Shown piece by piece: positions 34,480 through 44,876 of a stretch of DNA of 64,000 nucleotides. The notes below the pieces were generated by a model. That model saw nothing but the letters and a program-made list of their open reading frames with translations, was not told the origin of the DNA and did not search any database. The stretch lies in the NCBI GenBank assembly GCA_025057645.1, contig JANXBJ010000001.1, forward strand, positions 430,357 through 494,356, written 5' to 3'. This stretch comes from Anaerolineales bacterium (GTDB lineage: Bacteria; Chloroflexota; Anaerolineae; Anaerolineales; UBA4823). Every line of letters begins with the position of its first letter. Position 1 is the stretch's first letter. The translations under genes were made by a program, and so were the position numbers.

Positions 34480-35334
34480 ATGAGTGCAAAAATTGCCTTT
34501 ATCGGCCCCGGTGTGATGGCGGAAGCGATGATCGGTGGGCTAATCCGCCAAAAATTAGAAGAACCCCAAAACCTGATTGCAGCCGGTCCTCGTCAGGAGC
34601 GCTTGAGCGAGCTGCAGAAAAAATACGGTATTCAGGTGGAAACGGACAACGCCAAGGCCGCCAAGTGCGCCGATATCGTAGTTTTGTCCGTTAAGCCGCA
34701 GAAACTTGACCAAGTGTTGTCCGGTCTGCGTGGTTCGATTAATCCCGAGGCACTGGTGGTATCCATCGTAGCCGGCGCCCCGATTGAAAAATTGGTTCGG
34801 GGGCTTGCCCATCCCTATGTCGTCCGGTCGATGCCTAACACTCCCGCCCAGATCGGGGAAGGGATTACGGTTTGGACTGTTTCCTCTGCTGTCTCCGAAG
34901 AGCAGAAGGAGGCTGCCAGGCGCCTGCTTTCTGCTTTAGGAGATGAAATTTTTGTCGAAGAGGAAAATTACTTGGACATGGCCACCGCTCTATCTGGTAC
35001 GGGGCCAGCCTATGTATTCCTGTTCATGGAGGCCATGGTAGATGCCGGTGTGCATTTGGGTTTTCCGAGACGAATTGCCGAGCGGTTAGTTGCCAAGACG
35101 GTTAGAGGCTCTGTTGACTACTACCTGAGGCGCGAGGATCAGGTCCATCTGGCGCGCTTGCGTAATGAAGTGACCTCACCGGGGGGTACCAGTGCGGCTG
35201 CCTTGTATTACCTCGAGAAGGCGGGCTTCCGCACTGCCCTTTCGAGAGCGATATGGGCGGCGTACGAGAGATCGCGGGAGTTGGGGAGGGACGCAAAAGC
35301 AAGGCCGCCTGAGAACGGTGTGCGAGAGGAGTGA
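34480..35334 (+). CDS. proC: Pyrroline-5-carboxylate reductase
   Basis: It reduces pyrroline-5-carboxylate to proline with NAD(P)H. The 284-residue protein has the Rossmann start AKIAFIGPGVMAEAMIGG, VLSVKPQKLDQVL, VRSMPNTPAQIGEG, and the family signature GTGPAYVFLFMEAMVDAGVH (only its core GPAYVF is needed), with EVTSPGGTSAAAL in the C-terminal dimer helices. A GTG at 34450 overlaps the ruvA end, but the ATG at 34480 with GGAGGAAGGAG upstream is clearly better. Confidence 0.94.
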   Translation: MSAKIAFIGPGVMAEAMIGGLIRQKLEEPQNLIAAGPRQERLSELQKKYGIQVETDNAKAAKCADIVVLSVKPQKLDQVLSGLRGSINPEALVVSIVAGAPIEKLVRGLAHPYVVRSMPNTPAQIGEGITVWTVSSAVSEEQKEAARRLLSALGDEIFVEEENYLDMATALSGTGPAYVFLFMEAMVDAGVHLGFPRRIAERLVAKTVRGSVDYYLRREDQVHLARLRNEVTSPGGTSAAALYYLEKAGFRTALSRAIWAAYERSRELGRDAKARPPENGVREE

Positions 35335-35433
35335 GTAGTGGTTGGTGCGATTATGTTTTCTTCAAACCTTGCTGCAGCCTTTTTGAACTGTTCTCGACAA
35401 AGAGCTGGAGCTGCTGAGCGACTTGGGATTGGC

Positions 35434-35462
35434 TTTACAAGTGGAGTGGTTTCGAGTATGAT
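35434..35462 (+). promoter_or_regulatory. Promoter of the M42 peptidase-atp operon
   Basis: TTTACA, 17-base spacer, TATGAT: five of six matches in each box, 66 bases before the M42 peptidase start. It is the only good promoter seen upstream of the ATP synthase genes. Confidence 0.65.
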
Positions 35463-35528
35463 TTAGCCGTTTTGAGACAGTTGAGTTGCCGATCGACCCC
35501 GAAGGGTAAGGAAGGGTAGAAAGAAGCG

Positions 35529-36599
35529 ATGGATGAAACGGCCAAGTTGCTCAAAGACTTAACCGAGGCGCATGGAGTACCGGGCTTCGAAAGCCCGGTA
35601 CGGTCAGTTATTAGAGGATATTTTCAGGGGCTAGGGGAGCTTAGCCAGGATAAACTGGGTAGCGTTATATGTAGAAAGCAGGGGACAGCCGAAGAGCCTC
35701 GTGTGATGATTGCCGGCCACATGGATGAAATTGGCTTTTTGGTTAAGTACGTCACCGATGAAGGTTTCATTAAGTTCTTGCCCTTGGGGGGGTGGTTTGA
35801 TCAAGTCTTACTGGGTCAGCGGGTCATTATTAAAACCCATAAAGGAGATGTTGTCGGAGTGATCGGGGCAAAACCACCCCACTTGCTCAGTCCCGAAGAT
35901 CGGAAGAAGGTGATCGAAAAGCAGGATATGTATATCGACATTGGGGCAACCAGCAAAGCGGAAGTGGAGGAAGCTGGTGTAAGGACCGGGGATCCGGTTG
36001 TCCCCAGAGCTGACTTTGTTGAACTTGCGAACGGCAGAACCTATTTGTCTAAGGCCTTCGATGACCGGGTGGGGGTTGCCCTGGCTGTTTCGGTTCTGAA
36101 GCAACTTCAGGAGAGACAACACCCGAACACGGTATACGGAGTGGCGACCGTCCAGGAAGAAGTGGGGGTGCGGGGAGCGACGACCAGTGTCCGAGCTGTC
36201 GATCCTCATGTAGCAATTGTGCTGGAGTCTGACATTGCCGGCGATGTACCTGGCATTAAGCCTGAGGAGTCAGGGATCAAATTGGGCAAGGGTCCGACCA
36301 TAGTGATTTTTGATGCCCGCATGATCCCGAATCAACGATTGCGCGATCTTGCCCTAAAGGTTGCGGAGGAAAAATCGATTCCGGTTCAGCTTTCATATAT
36401 CGAAGGGGGAGCGACAGACGGCGCCGCAATTCATCTCCATCATACCGGTGTTCCCACTTTGGTCATCGGTGTTCCTGCCCGACATATTCATTCCCACAGC
36501 TCGATCATCCATCGCGGCGATTATGATCACGCTGTGTCTTTGGTGAGCGAGTTGATCCTACGCTTGGATGCTCAAACGGTAACTGACCTAACTGCATAA
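35529..36599 (+). CDS. M42 family metallopeptidase (glutamyl aminopeptidase/endoglucanase-like)
   Basis: The 356-residue protein is an M42 aminopeptidase: metal ligands His and Asp in AGHMDEIGF, Asp in [10 protein letters not shown], the catalytic/metal Glu pair in [12 protein letters not shown], Asp in LESDIAGD, and His in [10 protein letters not shown]42 enzymes form large tetrahedral complexes that trim N-terminal residues from peptides. It is one base short of touching the in-frame TTG upstream of atpA, with 25 bases to the atpA ATG, so it is the first gene of the ATP synthase transcript. Confidence 0.93.
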   Translation: MDETAKLLKDLTEAHGVPGFESPVRSVIRGYFQGLGELSQDKLGSVICRKQGTAEEPRVMIAGHMDEIGFLVKYVTDEGFIKFLPLGGWFDQVLLGQRVIIKTHKGDVVGVIGAKPPHLLSPEDRKKVIEKQDMYIDIGATSKAEVEEAGVRTGDPVVPRADFVELANGRTYLSKAFDDRVGVALAVSVLKQLQERQHPNTVYGVATVQEEVGVRGATTSVRAVDPHVAIVLESDIAGDVPGIKPEESGIKLGKGPTIVIFDARMIPNQRLRDLALKVAEEKSIPVQLSYIEGGATDGAAIHLHHTGVPTLVIGVPARHIHSHSSIIHRGDYDHAVSLVSELILRLDAQTVTDLTA

Positions 36600-36624
36600 A
36601 TTGAACATTGAGGACGGAAGGACT

Positions 36625-38292
36625 ATGGCGGATTACATAAACATAAAACAGATCTCCGAGGAATTGCTCAAGCAGATTGAGGTTTTTCAACCCGAATATC
36701 AATTTAAGGATATCGGTACGGTAATCGAAGCTGGAGACGGAATCGCTCGTGTCAGTGGCTTGAGCAACGTTCGTTCTCAGGAGTTGGTCGAATTTGCTAA
36801 TGGGGTGATGGGAATAGCCTTCAACCTCGAGAAGGATAATGTGGGGATTATTGTGATCGGTGACTACTCTGGTATTGAGGAAGGGATGCAGGTTCGCTCG
36901 ACAGGGCGGATTGCGTCTGTTCCGGTCGGGGATGGCTTGATTGGGCGGGTGGTCAATGCTCTGGGGCAACCTATTGACGGTAAAGGGCCGATCCGTTTCA
37001 ATCGCTACCGCCCAATTGAGCGCATTGCACCAGGGGTTGTCTTGAGGAAAGACGTGGACACACCCGTCCAAACTGGCATAAAGGCAATTGACTCGATGAT
37101 CCCGATTGGTCGGGGGCAGCGGGAACTGATCATTGGCGATCGCCAAACCGGAAAGACTGCTTTGGCCATCGACACAATCATCAACCAAAAAGGTAAGGAC
37201 CTATACTGCATCTACGTAGCAATCGGCCAGAAGAAGGCGGCCATTGCCCGAACTGTGGCAACGCTTGAAAAATACGGGGCGATGGACTACACCATTGTGG
37301 TAGTGGCATCAGCAGATGATCCGGCTGCGATGCAGTATATCGCTCCATATGCGGGGTGTGCCATGGGGGAAGAATTTATGGAGAGCGGCAGAGATGCTTT
37401 GATCGTATATGATGACCTGTCGAAACATGCTTGGGCCTATCGTCAGGTCAGTTTATTGCTGCGTCGTCCGCCGGGCCGTGAGGCTTACCCGGGAGATGTG
37501 TTTTATCTTCACTCGCGCTTACTCGAACGAGCAGCCCGCCTGGCCGACGAGTACGTCATAGTGCCTCAAAGCTTCGAGGGTGCGCTAGCGGAGCCCGAAG
37601 ACAGCGTCGATGGGAAAGTTTATGGTGGCCCTCGCGCGCTACACGAGGCTCGAGAGGCTTTGAAGGCTATGCCGAATGCTCACGAGTATAAAGTGGTGAA
37701 GCGGCGCGGATCAGGGGGGTCGTTGACAGCTTTACCCATTATCGAGACCTTACTTGGAGATGTCTCGGCTTACATTCCAACAAACGTGATTTCGATCACC
37801 GATGGTCAGATTTATTTGGAGAATAACCTGTTTTATGCTGGCATTCGTCCGGCAGTTAACGTGGGAATTTCGGTGTCCCGGGTAGGGGGCGATGCCCAAA
37901 CTAAGGCTATGAAACAGGTTGCGGGCCGCTTGCGGCTGGAGATGGCAGCTTTTCGGGAACTGGCAGCCTTCGCTCAGTTTGGTTCGGATTTAGATAAAGC
38001 AACTCAGGCCCAGTTGAATCGAGGATTGCATTTGCAAGAAATTCTCAAACAGCCGCAATATGAACCGATGCCGCTCGAACAGCAGGTGATCGTCCTGTTT
38101 GCCGGAACTCAAGGATATGCCGATAAAGTCCCTCTTGAGGATATGCGCCGCTGGGAAACCTCTCTGCTCCGCTACATCGAAACTTCCTATCCGGAGATCG
38201 GAAAGGATATCGCCGAAAAGAAAGAAATTACAGAGGAAACGCGTGAGAAGCTGATCGCGGCCTTAGAGAGCTTTATGGCCTCTTGGCAGTGA
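36625..38292 (+). CDS. atpA: ATP synthase F1 subunit alpha, with an internal insertion
   Basis: The 555-residue protein is a complete alpha subunit with Walker [11 protein letters not shown], the [13 protein letters not shown] domain, [20 protein letters not shown] and [17 protein letters not shown]. It is about 45 residues longer than most bacterial alpha subunits. The extra length is a charged insertion of roughly 40 residues between [12 protein letters not shown] and [10 protein letters not shown] (37551-37720). The ATG at 36625 with GGAAGGAC upstream is preferred over a TTG at 36601. No atpB, atpE, atpF or atpH gene is adjacent. Confidence 0.96.
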   Translation: MADYINIKQISEELLKQIEVFQPEYQFKDIGTVIEAGDGIARVSGLSNVRSQELVEFANGVMGIAFNLEKDNVGIIVIGDYSGIEEGMQVRSTGRIASVPVGDGLIGRVVNALGQPIDGKGPIRFNRYRPIERIAPGVVLRKDVDTPVQTGIKAIDSMIPIGRGQRELIIGDRQTGKTALAIDTIINQKGKDLYCIYVAIGQKKAAIARTVATLEKYGAMDYTIVVVASADDPAAMQYIAPYAGCAMGEEFMESGRDALIVYDDLSKHAWAYRQVSLLLRRPPGREAYPGDVFYLHSRLLERAARLADEYVIVPQSFEGALAEPEDSVDGKVYGGPRALHEAREALKAMPNAHEYKVVKRRGSGGSLTALPIIETLLGDVSAYIPTNVISITDGQIYLENNLFYAGIRPAVNVGISVSRVGGDAQTKAMKQVAGRLRLEMAAFRELAAFAQFGSDLDKATQAQLNRGLHLQEILKQPQYEPMPLEQQVIVLFAGTQGYADKVPLEDMRRWETSLLRYIETSYPEIGKDIAEKKEITEETREKLIAALESFMASWQ

Positions 38293-38320
38293 TCCTTGGC
38301 GAGCAAAGGATAGAGGGACC

Positions 38321-40638
<2,318 letters not shown>

Positions 40639-40646
40639 GAGCGGAA

Positions 40647-41090
40647 ATGCCAATTTGGTGTGAGATTATTTCTCAGGATCGAGTTGTGTTTGAAGGGGAA
40701 GCGGATATTGTGATTCTGCCGGGCAGCGAGGGAGAAATGGGTATCCTCCCCAATCACGCTCCGTTGCTTTCAACGTTGAATTACGGGGTAATGAAAGTGC
40801 GCCGACACGGGAAAGAACAGTTTTTCACCGTTGCGGGAGGGATTGTCGAGGTCCGGCCAGATCGAGTGGTGGTGCTGACGGATGCCGCTGAAAACATTGA
40901 AGAGATCGATGTTCAGCGGGCAGAAGAAGCGAAGCGACGTGCTGAGGAATATCTCAAGGCTGGACCTCCGCCGGATACCGATGAGTATCTCGCCATGGAA
41001 GCAGCTCTCAGGCGTTCGAATTTGCGGTTAGAAGCGGCTAGAAAATATCGCGGTCCCTCCATGCCATCCTACCGCAGGGAGGGGTCTTGA
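40647..41090 (+). CDS. atpC: ATP synthase F1 subunit epsilon
   Basis: The 147-residue protein has the N-terminal beta-sandwich of epsilon (VILPGSEGEMGILPNHAPLL, core GEMGILPNHAPLL, and VAGGIVEV) and a C-terminal helical hairpin rich in Arg, Glu and Ala. It couples gamma to the c-ring and can inhibit ATP hydrolysis. It is 8 bases after atpD and 6 bases before the MreB-like gene, so all are probably co-transcribed. Confidence 0.94.
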   Translation: MPIWCEIISQDRVVFEGEADIVILPGSEGEMGILPNHAPLLSTLNYGVMKVRRHGKEQFFTVAGGIVEVRPDRVVVLTDAAENIEEIDVQRAEEAKRRAEEYLKAGPPPDTDEYLAMEAALRRSNLRLEAARKYRGPSMPSYRREGS

Positions 41091-41096
41091 GAGAGT

Positions 41097-42107
41097 ATGG
41101 CCTTATTCTCCCGTGAACTAGGCATTGACCTAGGGACAATGTACATTCGGGTGGTTGAAGGGCGCCAGCTCCTATTTGAAGAACCTACCATTGCTGCAAT
41201 TGTCGTGGACGAGCAGAAAATGGTGGCGTGGGGGCAGGAAGCGCTGGATATGTTCGGTAAGGTGCCGGACACGATCGAAGTGACCCGACCTTTACAAAAC
41301 GGGGTAGTGGCTGATTATGAAGTCACTGAGAATATGCTCCGCTGGCTGCTAAGAAAACTGAGTGGCCCGTTTCGAATTGTTCCACCTAAGGTGATGATTA
41401 CCATTCCCTACGGGATCACCAGTGTTGAGAGCCGGGCAGTACATGAGGCAATTCTCGAGGCTGGAACGCGAGAAGCTTACCTGATTCACCAACCTTTGGC
41501 GGCGGCGATTGGAGCGGATATGCCGATTGGGACTCCCAGTGGCAACATGGTCTTGTGTCTTGGAGGAGGTGTGACTCAAGCTGCGGTCATTGCCATGTAC
41601 GGAATTGTGGCCGCAGAAACCACTCGAATGGGGGGCATGGCGCTGGATGAAGCGATTATCTCCTACGTGCGGAAAAAGTACGGCTTGATTATCGGTCCTC
41701 TTACTGCAGAACAGCTTAAGATCAACATCGGGGCGGCGATTCCTCTCCCCCAGGAAGACCGGATGGATGTTCAGGGGCAGGATCAAGTGAGCGGGCTTCC
41801 GCGCGGAGTCACTTTGACGACAGGAGAAATCGTAGAAGCTATTCAAGCACCCCTCAAGGAAGTCATCGAGACTGCGCGACGCGTGTTGGAGAAAACTCCT
41901 CCAGAGTTGGTAGCCGATATCCTCGATCGAGGAATCGCAATGACCGGAGGGCTGGCTCTTTTGCGGGGCTTGGACCGGTTGTTGACAAAAGAATTGGGGG
42001 TGCCGACATATCTAGTGGATAACCCAAAGACAGCGGTGGCTGAGGGCGCTGCTCGAGGGATTAAAATGGTGCCCGTCTTGCGAAGAAGCCTTCCCTCTCT
42101 CATCTAG
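41097..42107 (+). CDS. Divergent MreB/Mbl-like actin homologue with altered ATPase residues
   Basis: The 336-residue protein is MreB-like over its full length: GIDLGT (phosphate 1) at 9-14, RPLQNGVVADYE, VMITIPYGITSVE, and the adenosine motif ITGG-like MTGGLALLRGLD. Two key places differ from typical MreB. The EEP of LIEEPMAAAIG is HQP (residues 131-133), and the phosphate 2 motif DIGGGTTE is CLGGGVTQ (about 154-161), losing the acidic residues linked to hydrolysis. The fold should still bind nucleotide or polymerise, but hydrolysis may be weak. No mreC, mreD or rodA follows; the gene ends 5 bases from the convergent rex stop. Confidence 0.85.
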   Translation: MALFSRELGIDLGTMYIRVVEGRQLLFEEPTIAAIVVDEQKMVAWGQEALDMFGKVPDTIEVTRPLQNGVVADYEVTENMLRWLLRKLSGPFRIVPPKVMITIPYGITSVESRAVHEAILEAGTREAYLIHQPLAAAIGADMPIGTPSGNMVLCLGGGVTQAAVIAMYGIVAAETTRMGGMALDEAIISYVRKKYGLIIGPLTAEQLKINIGAAIPLPQEDRMDVQGQDQVSGLPRGVTLTTGEIVEAIQAPLKEVIETARRVLEKTPPELVADILDRGIAMTGGLALLRGLDRLLTKELGVPTYLVDNPKTAVAEGAARGIKMVPVLRRSLPSLI

Positions 42108-42112
42108 CTGTT

Positions 42113-42733
42113 CTAGTCTAGGTAATAGGTCATTCGCTGCAGGTGAATTACCGGATCGATGTATTGCACGCGTACGTAAGGAGGTACGTTCAGGCTAATT
42201 GGTGCATAATTTAGAATGGCTCTGACACCCCCCTTTATCAGCTGTTCGGCTACCGATTGAGCCTCTGAAGAGGGAACAGTGATCATCCCGATTTTGATCC
42301 CCGCTCGCTGCACAGCCTCAACGAGGTTGCGGCTGTCTTGGACGATGAAATTGCCGACCTGAGTGCCGATTTTAACCGGATCCTTGTCGAAAAGCATGGC
42401 TACTCGAAAGCCGCGATTGGTAAACCCTTGATATCGAGCTATCGCACTTCCGATGTCCCCTACACCAACGACTACGATATCCCATACTCGATCGACCTTC
42501 AGGATGGAACGCAACTTTTCGATCAAAAAGTGGATATCATAGCCGGTGCCCTGTTTGCCGAATTCTCCAAACAGTGAAAGGTCTTTGCGAATTTGGGCAG
42601 CAGAGATGCCTAAGCGTTCTGCCAGCTCCTGAGAGGAAGTGATGATTCGATTCTCATCGGCCATCCTTTGTAGGGTGCGGAGATATTGAGGCAAACGTCC
42701 GATAACAATGTCGGGAACGGTTCGGCTCGACAT
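42113..42733 (-). CDS. rex: Redox-sensing transcriptional repressor Rex
   Basis: Rex represses fermentative or respiratory genes and leaves DNA when NADH rises. The 206-residue protein has the N-terminal winged helix (RLPQYLRTLQRM, ISAAQIRKDLSLFGEFGKQG) and the Rossmann NADH domain (VVVGVGDIGSAIARY, AMLFDKDPVKIG). The frame begins at 42802, but the ATG at 42733 has GGAGGAGAGA upstream and matches the family start. A Rex-type operator lies at 42789-42806, so autoregulation is likely. Confidence 0.95.
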   Translation of the reverse strand: MSSRTVPDIVIGRLPQYLRTLQRMADENRIITSSQELAERLGISAAQIRKDLSLFGEFGKQGTGYDIHFLIEKLRSILKVDRVWDIVVVGVGDIGSAIARYQGFTNRGFRVAMLFDKDPVKIGTQVGNFIVQDSRNLVEAVQRAGIKIGMITVPSSEAQSVAEQLIKGGVRAILNYAPISLNVPPYVRVQYIDPVIHLQRMTYYLD

Positions 42734-42788
42734 GTTTTCTCTCTCCTCCGAAATAAATTTTTGATAAATTCTATCATAGAAATTCACT

Positions 42789-42806
42789 TTGTGCTTTTTC
42801 ACACAA
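42789..42806. promoter_or_regulatory. Rex operator upstream of rex
   Basis: TTGTG, eight bases, CACAA: an 18-base inverted repeat with the length and outer bases of the Gram-positive Rex consensus (TTGTGAA-N4-TTCACAA). It lies 56 bases upstream of the rex ATG, over the likely rex promoter, and 46 bases upstream of the obg -10. Confidence 0.75.
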
Positions 42807-42851
42807 TGATTTCACGAGAATAGTGCAATCAAAATTTCCACTTGAACGCAA

Positions 42852-42860
42852 TGGTATAAT
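42852..42860 (+). promoter_or_regulatory. Extended -10 promoter of obg-nadD
   Basis: TGG followed by a perfect TATAAT, 45 bases before the obg ATG. No good -35 is seen. Confidence 0.55.
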
Positions 42861-42905
42861 CGACTTGCAGGAATGAATGCGCAATAAAAGAGCAGTCGAG
42901 TGCTG

Positions 42906-44174
42906 ATGTTCGTTGACGAGGCGATCATCCATGTAAAAGCCGGAAAAGGTGGTGATGGCATCGTCCACTTTCGCCGTGAGAAATTTGTGCCTTTTGGGGG
43001 CCCGGATGGCGGGGACGGAGGCAAAGGAGGAGACGTCATTTTAGAAGTTAACCCCTCGCTCAACACCTTGTATCATTTACATCGGAAGAGAAACTACAAA
43101 GCCCAGGACGGAGCACCGGGGGGCAAGCAAAACATGACAGGGAAATCGGGAGAAGATTTGATCATCCAGGTCCCGCCGGGGACACTGGTCTATAACGCAG
43201 AGAGCGGAGAGCTTCTAGGCGATCTGACGGAGAAGGGACAAAGGTTGGTCGTCGCGAGAGGCGGCCGCGGTGGACGCGGGAACGCTCGTTTTGCCACACC
43301 CGTGCATCAGTCGCCTCGAGTGGCCGAGAAGGGCGAACCGGCTGAGGAGGTGCGTCTGAGACTGGAGCTAAGGCTGATCGCCGATGTAGGAATTATAGGG
43401 GTTCCTAATGCCGGCAAGTCTACTCTGCTTGCCAAAGTGACCAATGCGAAGCCGAAAATTGCTCCTTACCCTTTTACAACCTTGGAGCCAAATTTGGGCG
43501 TTGCTGTCCTAGACGATGAGCTGACAATAACCATCGCTGATGTCCCGGGGTTGATCGAGGGAGCTCACCGAGGAGTGGGGTTGGGTATTGAATTTCTTAA
43601 GCATGTCCAGAGGACAAAGGTTCTTATCCATCTTCTAGATGGGACTTCAGAGGACCCTGTTGCTGACTTTCATCAGATCAACGCCGAGATGGCGCTTTTC
43701 GATCTAAACCTAAGAAAAAAGCCCCAGGTCGTAGCACTCAACAAGATCGATCTTCCAGAAGTACGACGTAAGGCGGAGGAAATTTGTCGAGTCCTGTATG
43801 ATCAGAGTGAGATCGAAAAAGTATGGCTGATTTCAGCGCTCACGGGTGAAAATGTGCAGGAGCTTTTATACCAAGTGGTGAAGCTGCTGCAATCGCTACC
43901 CCGAGAAGAGACCTTGTGTGAGGAGCTTCCCGTTTACCGGGTGCCGAAGGATCCGCGTGAGTTTGAAATCATAGAAACTCCCGAGGGCTGGCGGGTGAAA
44001 GGAGAGGCGATCGAGCGAGCCGCTGCCATGACCTACTGGGAGTATCCGCAGTCCGTAAGGAGGTTTCAAAAAATTCTTCAAGCCTTAGGAGTTGAAGAAG
44101 CGTTGAGGAAGGCTGGGGTTCAGGAAGGGGATACGGTTTTTATCGGGGAATATGAGCTAGAATGGGTGGAGTGA
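42906..44174 (+). CDS. obg: GTPase Obg/CgtA
   Basis: The 422-residue protein has all three Obg domains: the glycine-rich N-terminal fold (KGGDGIVHFRREKFVPFGGP core, GGRGGRGNARF), the G domain with P-loop GVPNAGKSTLL, switch region FTTLEPNLG, DVPGLIEGAH and NKIDLP, and the OCT C-terminal domain (from about residue 340: EFEIIETPEGWRVKG). It works in 50S assembly and stress control. The ATG at 42906 is chosen over GTG at 42900 because MFVDEA is the conserved start. Its end overlaps nadD. Confidence 0.95.
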   Translation: MFVDEAIIHVKAGKGGDGIVHFRREKFVPFGGPDGGDGGKGGDVILEVNPSLNTLYHLHRKRNYKAQDGAPGGKQNMTGKSGEDLIIQVPPGTLVYNAESGELLGDLTEKGQRLVVARGGRGGRGNARFATPVHQSPRVAEKGEPAEEVRLRLELRLIADVGIIGVPNAGKSTLLAKVTNAKPKIAPYPFTTLEPNLGVAVLDDELTITIADVPGLIEGAHRGVGLGIEFLKHVQRTKVLIHLLDGTSEDPVADFHQINAEMALFDLNLRKKPQVVALNKIDLPEVRRKAEEICRVLYDQSEIEKVWLISALTGENVQELLYQVVKLLQSLPREETLCEELPVYRVPKDPREFEIIETPEGWRVKGEAIERAAAMTYWEYPQSVRRFQKILQALGVEEALRKAGVQEGDTVFIGEYELEWVE

Positions 44175-44797
44175 GAACCACACATAGACGAGTTGGCGTG
44201 CTAGGGGGCACTTTTGATCCTATTCACTTCGGACATCTCATTCTAGCTGAAGAAGCGCTTTTTCAATTCGAGTTAGACTGCGTTTTGTTTCTGCTAACGC
44301 CATTTCCTCCTCATAAAGCTGAGCAAACCTTGACCTCCCCTGCACACCGGCTGAAAATGGTAGAGCTTGCAGTTCAGGATCACCCCTCTTTTGAGATTTC
44401 TCGTGTGGATTTAGACCGACCTCCCCCGCACTATGCGGTTGACTCTGTTCGGATAATAAGAGAATCGCTTTGCCCGGCTGAGGTCTTCTACTTAATGGGC
44501 GGCGATTCTTTGCGCGATTTACCCAAGTGGCATGAACCCCAGAAGTTTCTTCAAGAGTGTGATGGCCTTGCGGTAATGCACCGCTCAATTGAAGATGAGT
44601 CGGTTCTAGATTTAGAGGCCCAGTTACCCGGGATCGCTGGGAAAGTGAATTTCCTTACCGCCCCTCGGTTTGACATTTCTTCGCGCGAGATTCGTCACCG
44701 AGTTGCTTATGGACTGCCCTTTCGATATTTTTTGCCGACCCCCGTGTATCGCTATATCCTCGATAACGGTTTATATCGCCGGGTAGTTGAACGGTGA
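44162..44797 (+). CDS. nadD: Nicotinate-nucleotide adenylyltransferase
   Basis: The 211-residue protein has the nucleotidyltransferase signature VGVLGGTFDPIHFGHL (GGTFDP-x-HxGH), TPFPPHK, and the C-terminal DISSREIRHRV (ISSTxIR-like) motif. It makes deamido-NAD from nicotinate mononucleotide. The ATG at 44162 overlaps the obg end by 13 bases; a GTG at 44171 is the alternative. obg-nadD is a common gene pair. Only two bases separate its stop from the 3' end of the tRNA-Arg on the other strand. Confidence 0.93.
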   Translation: MGGVRTTHRRVGVLGGTFDPIHFGHLILAEEALFQFELDCVLFLLTPFPPHKAEQTLTSPAHRLKMVELAVQDHPSFEISRVDLDRPPPHYAVDSVRIIRESLCPAEVFYLMGGDSLRDLPKWHEPQKFLQECDGLAVMHRSIEDESVLDLEAQLPGIAGKVNFLTAPRFDISSREIRHRVAYGLPFRYFLPTPVYRYILDNGLYRRVVER

Positions 44798-44799
44798 AA

Positions 44800-44871
44800 T
44801 GCCCCCACCGCGACTCGAACGCGGGTCTCTGCCTCCGGAGGGCAACGCTCTATCCACTGAGCTATGGGGGC
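44800..44871 (-). tRNA. tRNA-Arg (anticodon CCG)
   Basis: On the minus strand a 72-base cloverleaf: acceptor GCCCCCA/TGGGGGC, D stem GCTC/GAGC, anticodon loop CTCCGGA, T arm CCGCG/CGCGG. CCA is not encoded. It lies five bases after the PrsW stop on the same strand. Confidence 0.94.
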
Positions 44872-44876
44872 TCGCC

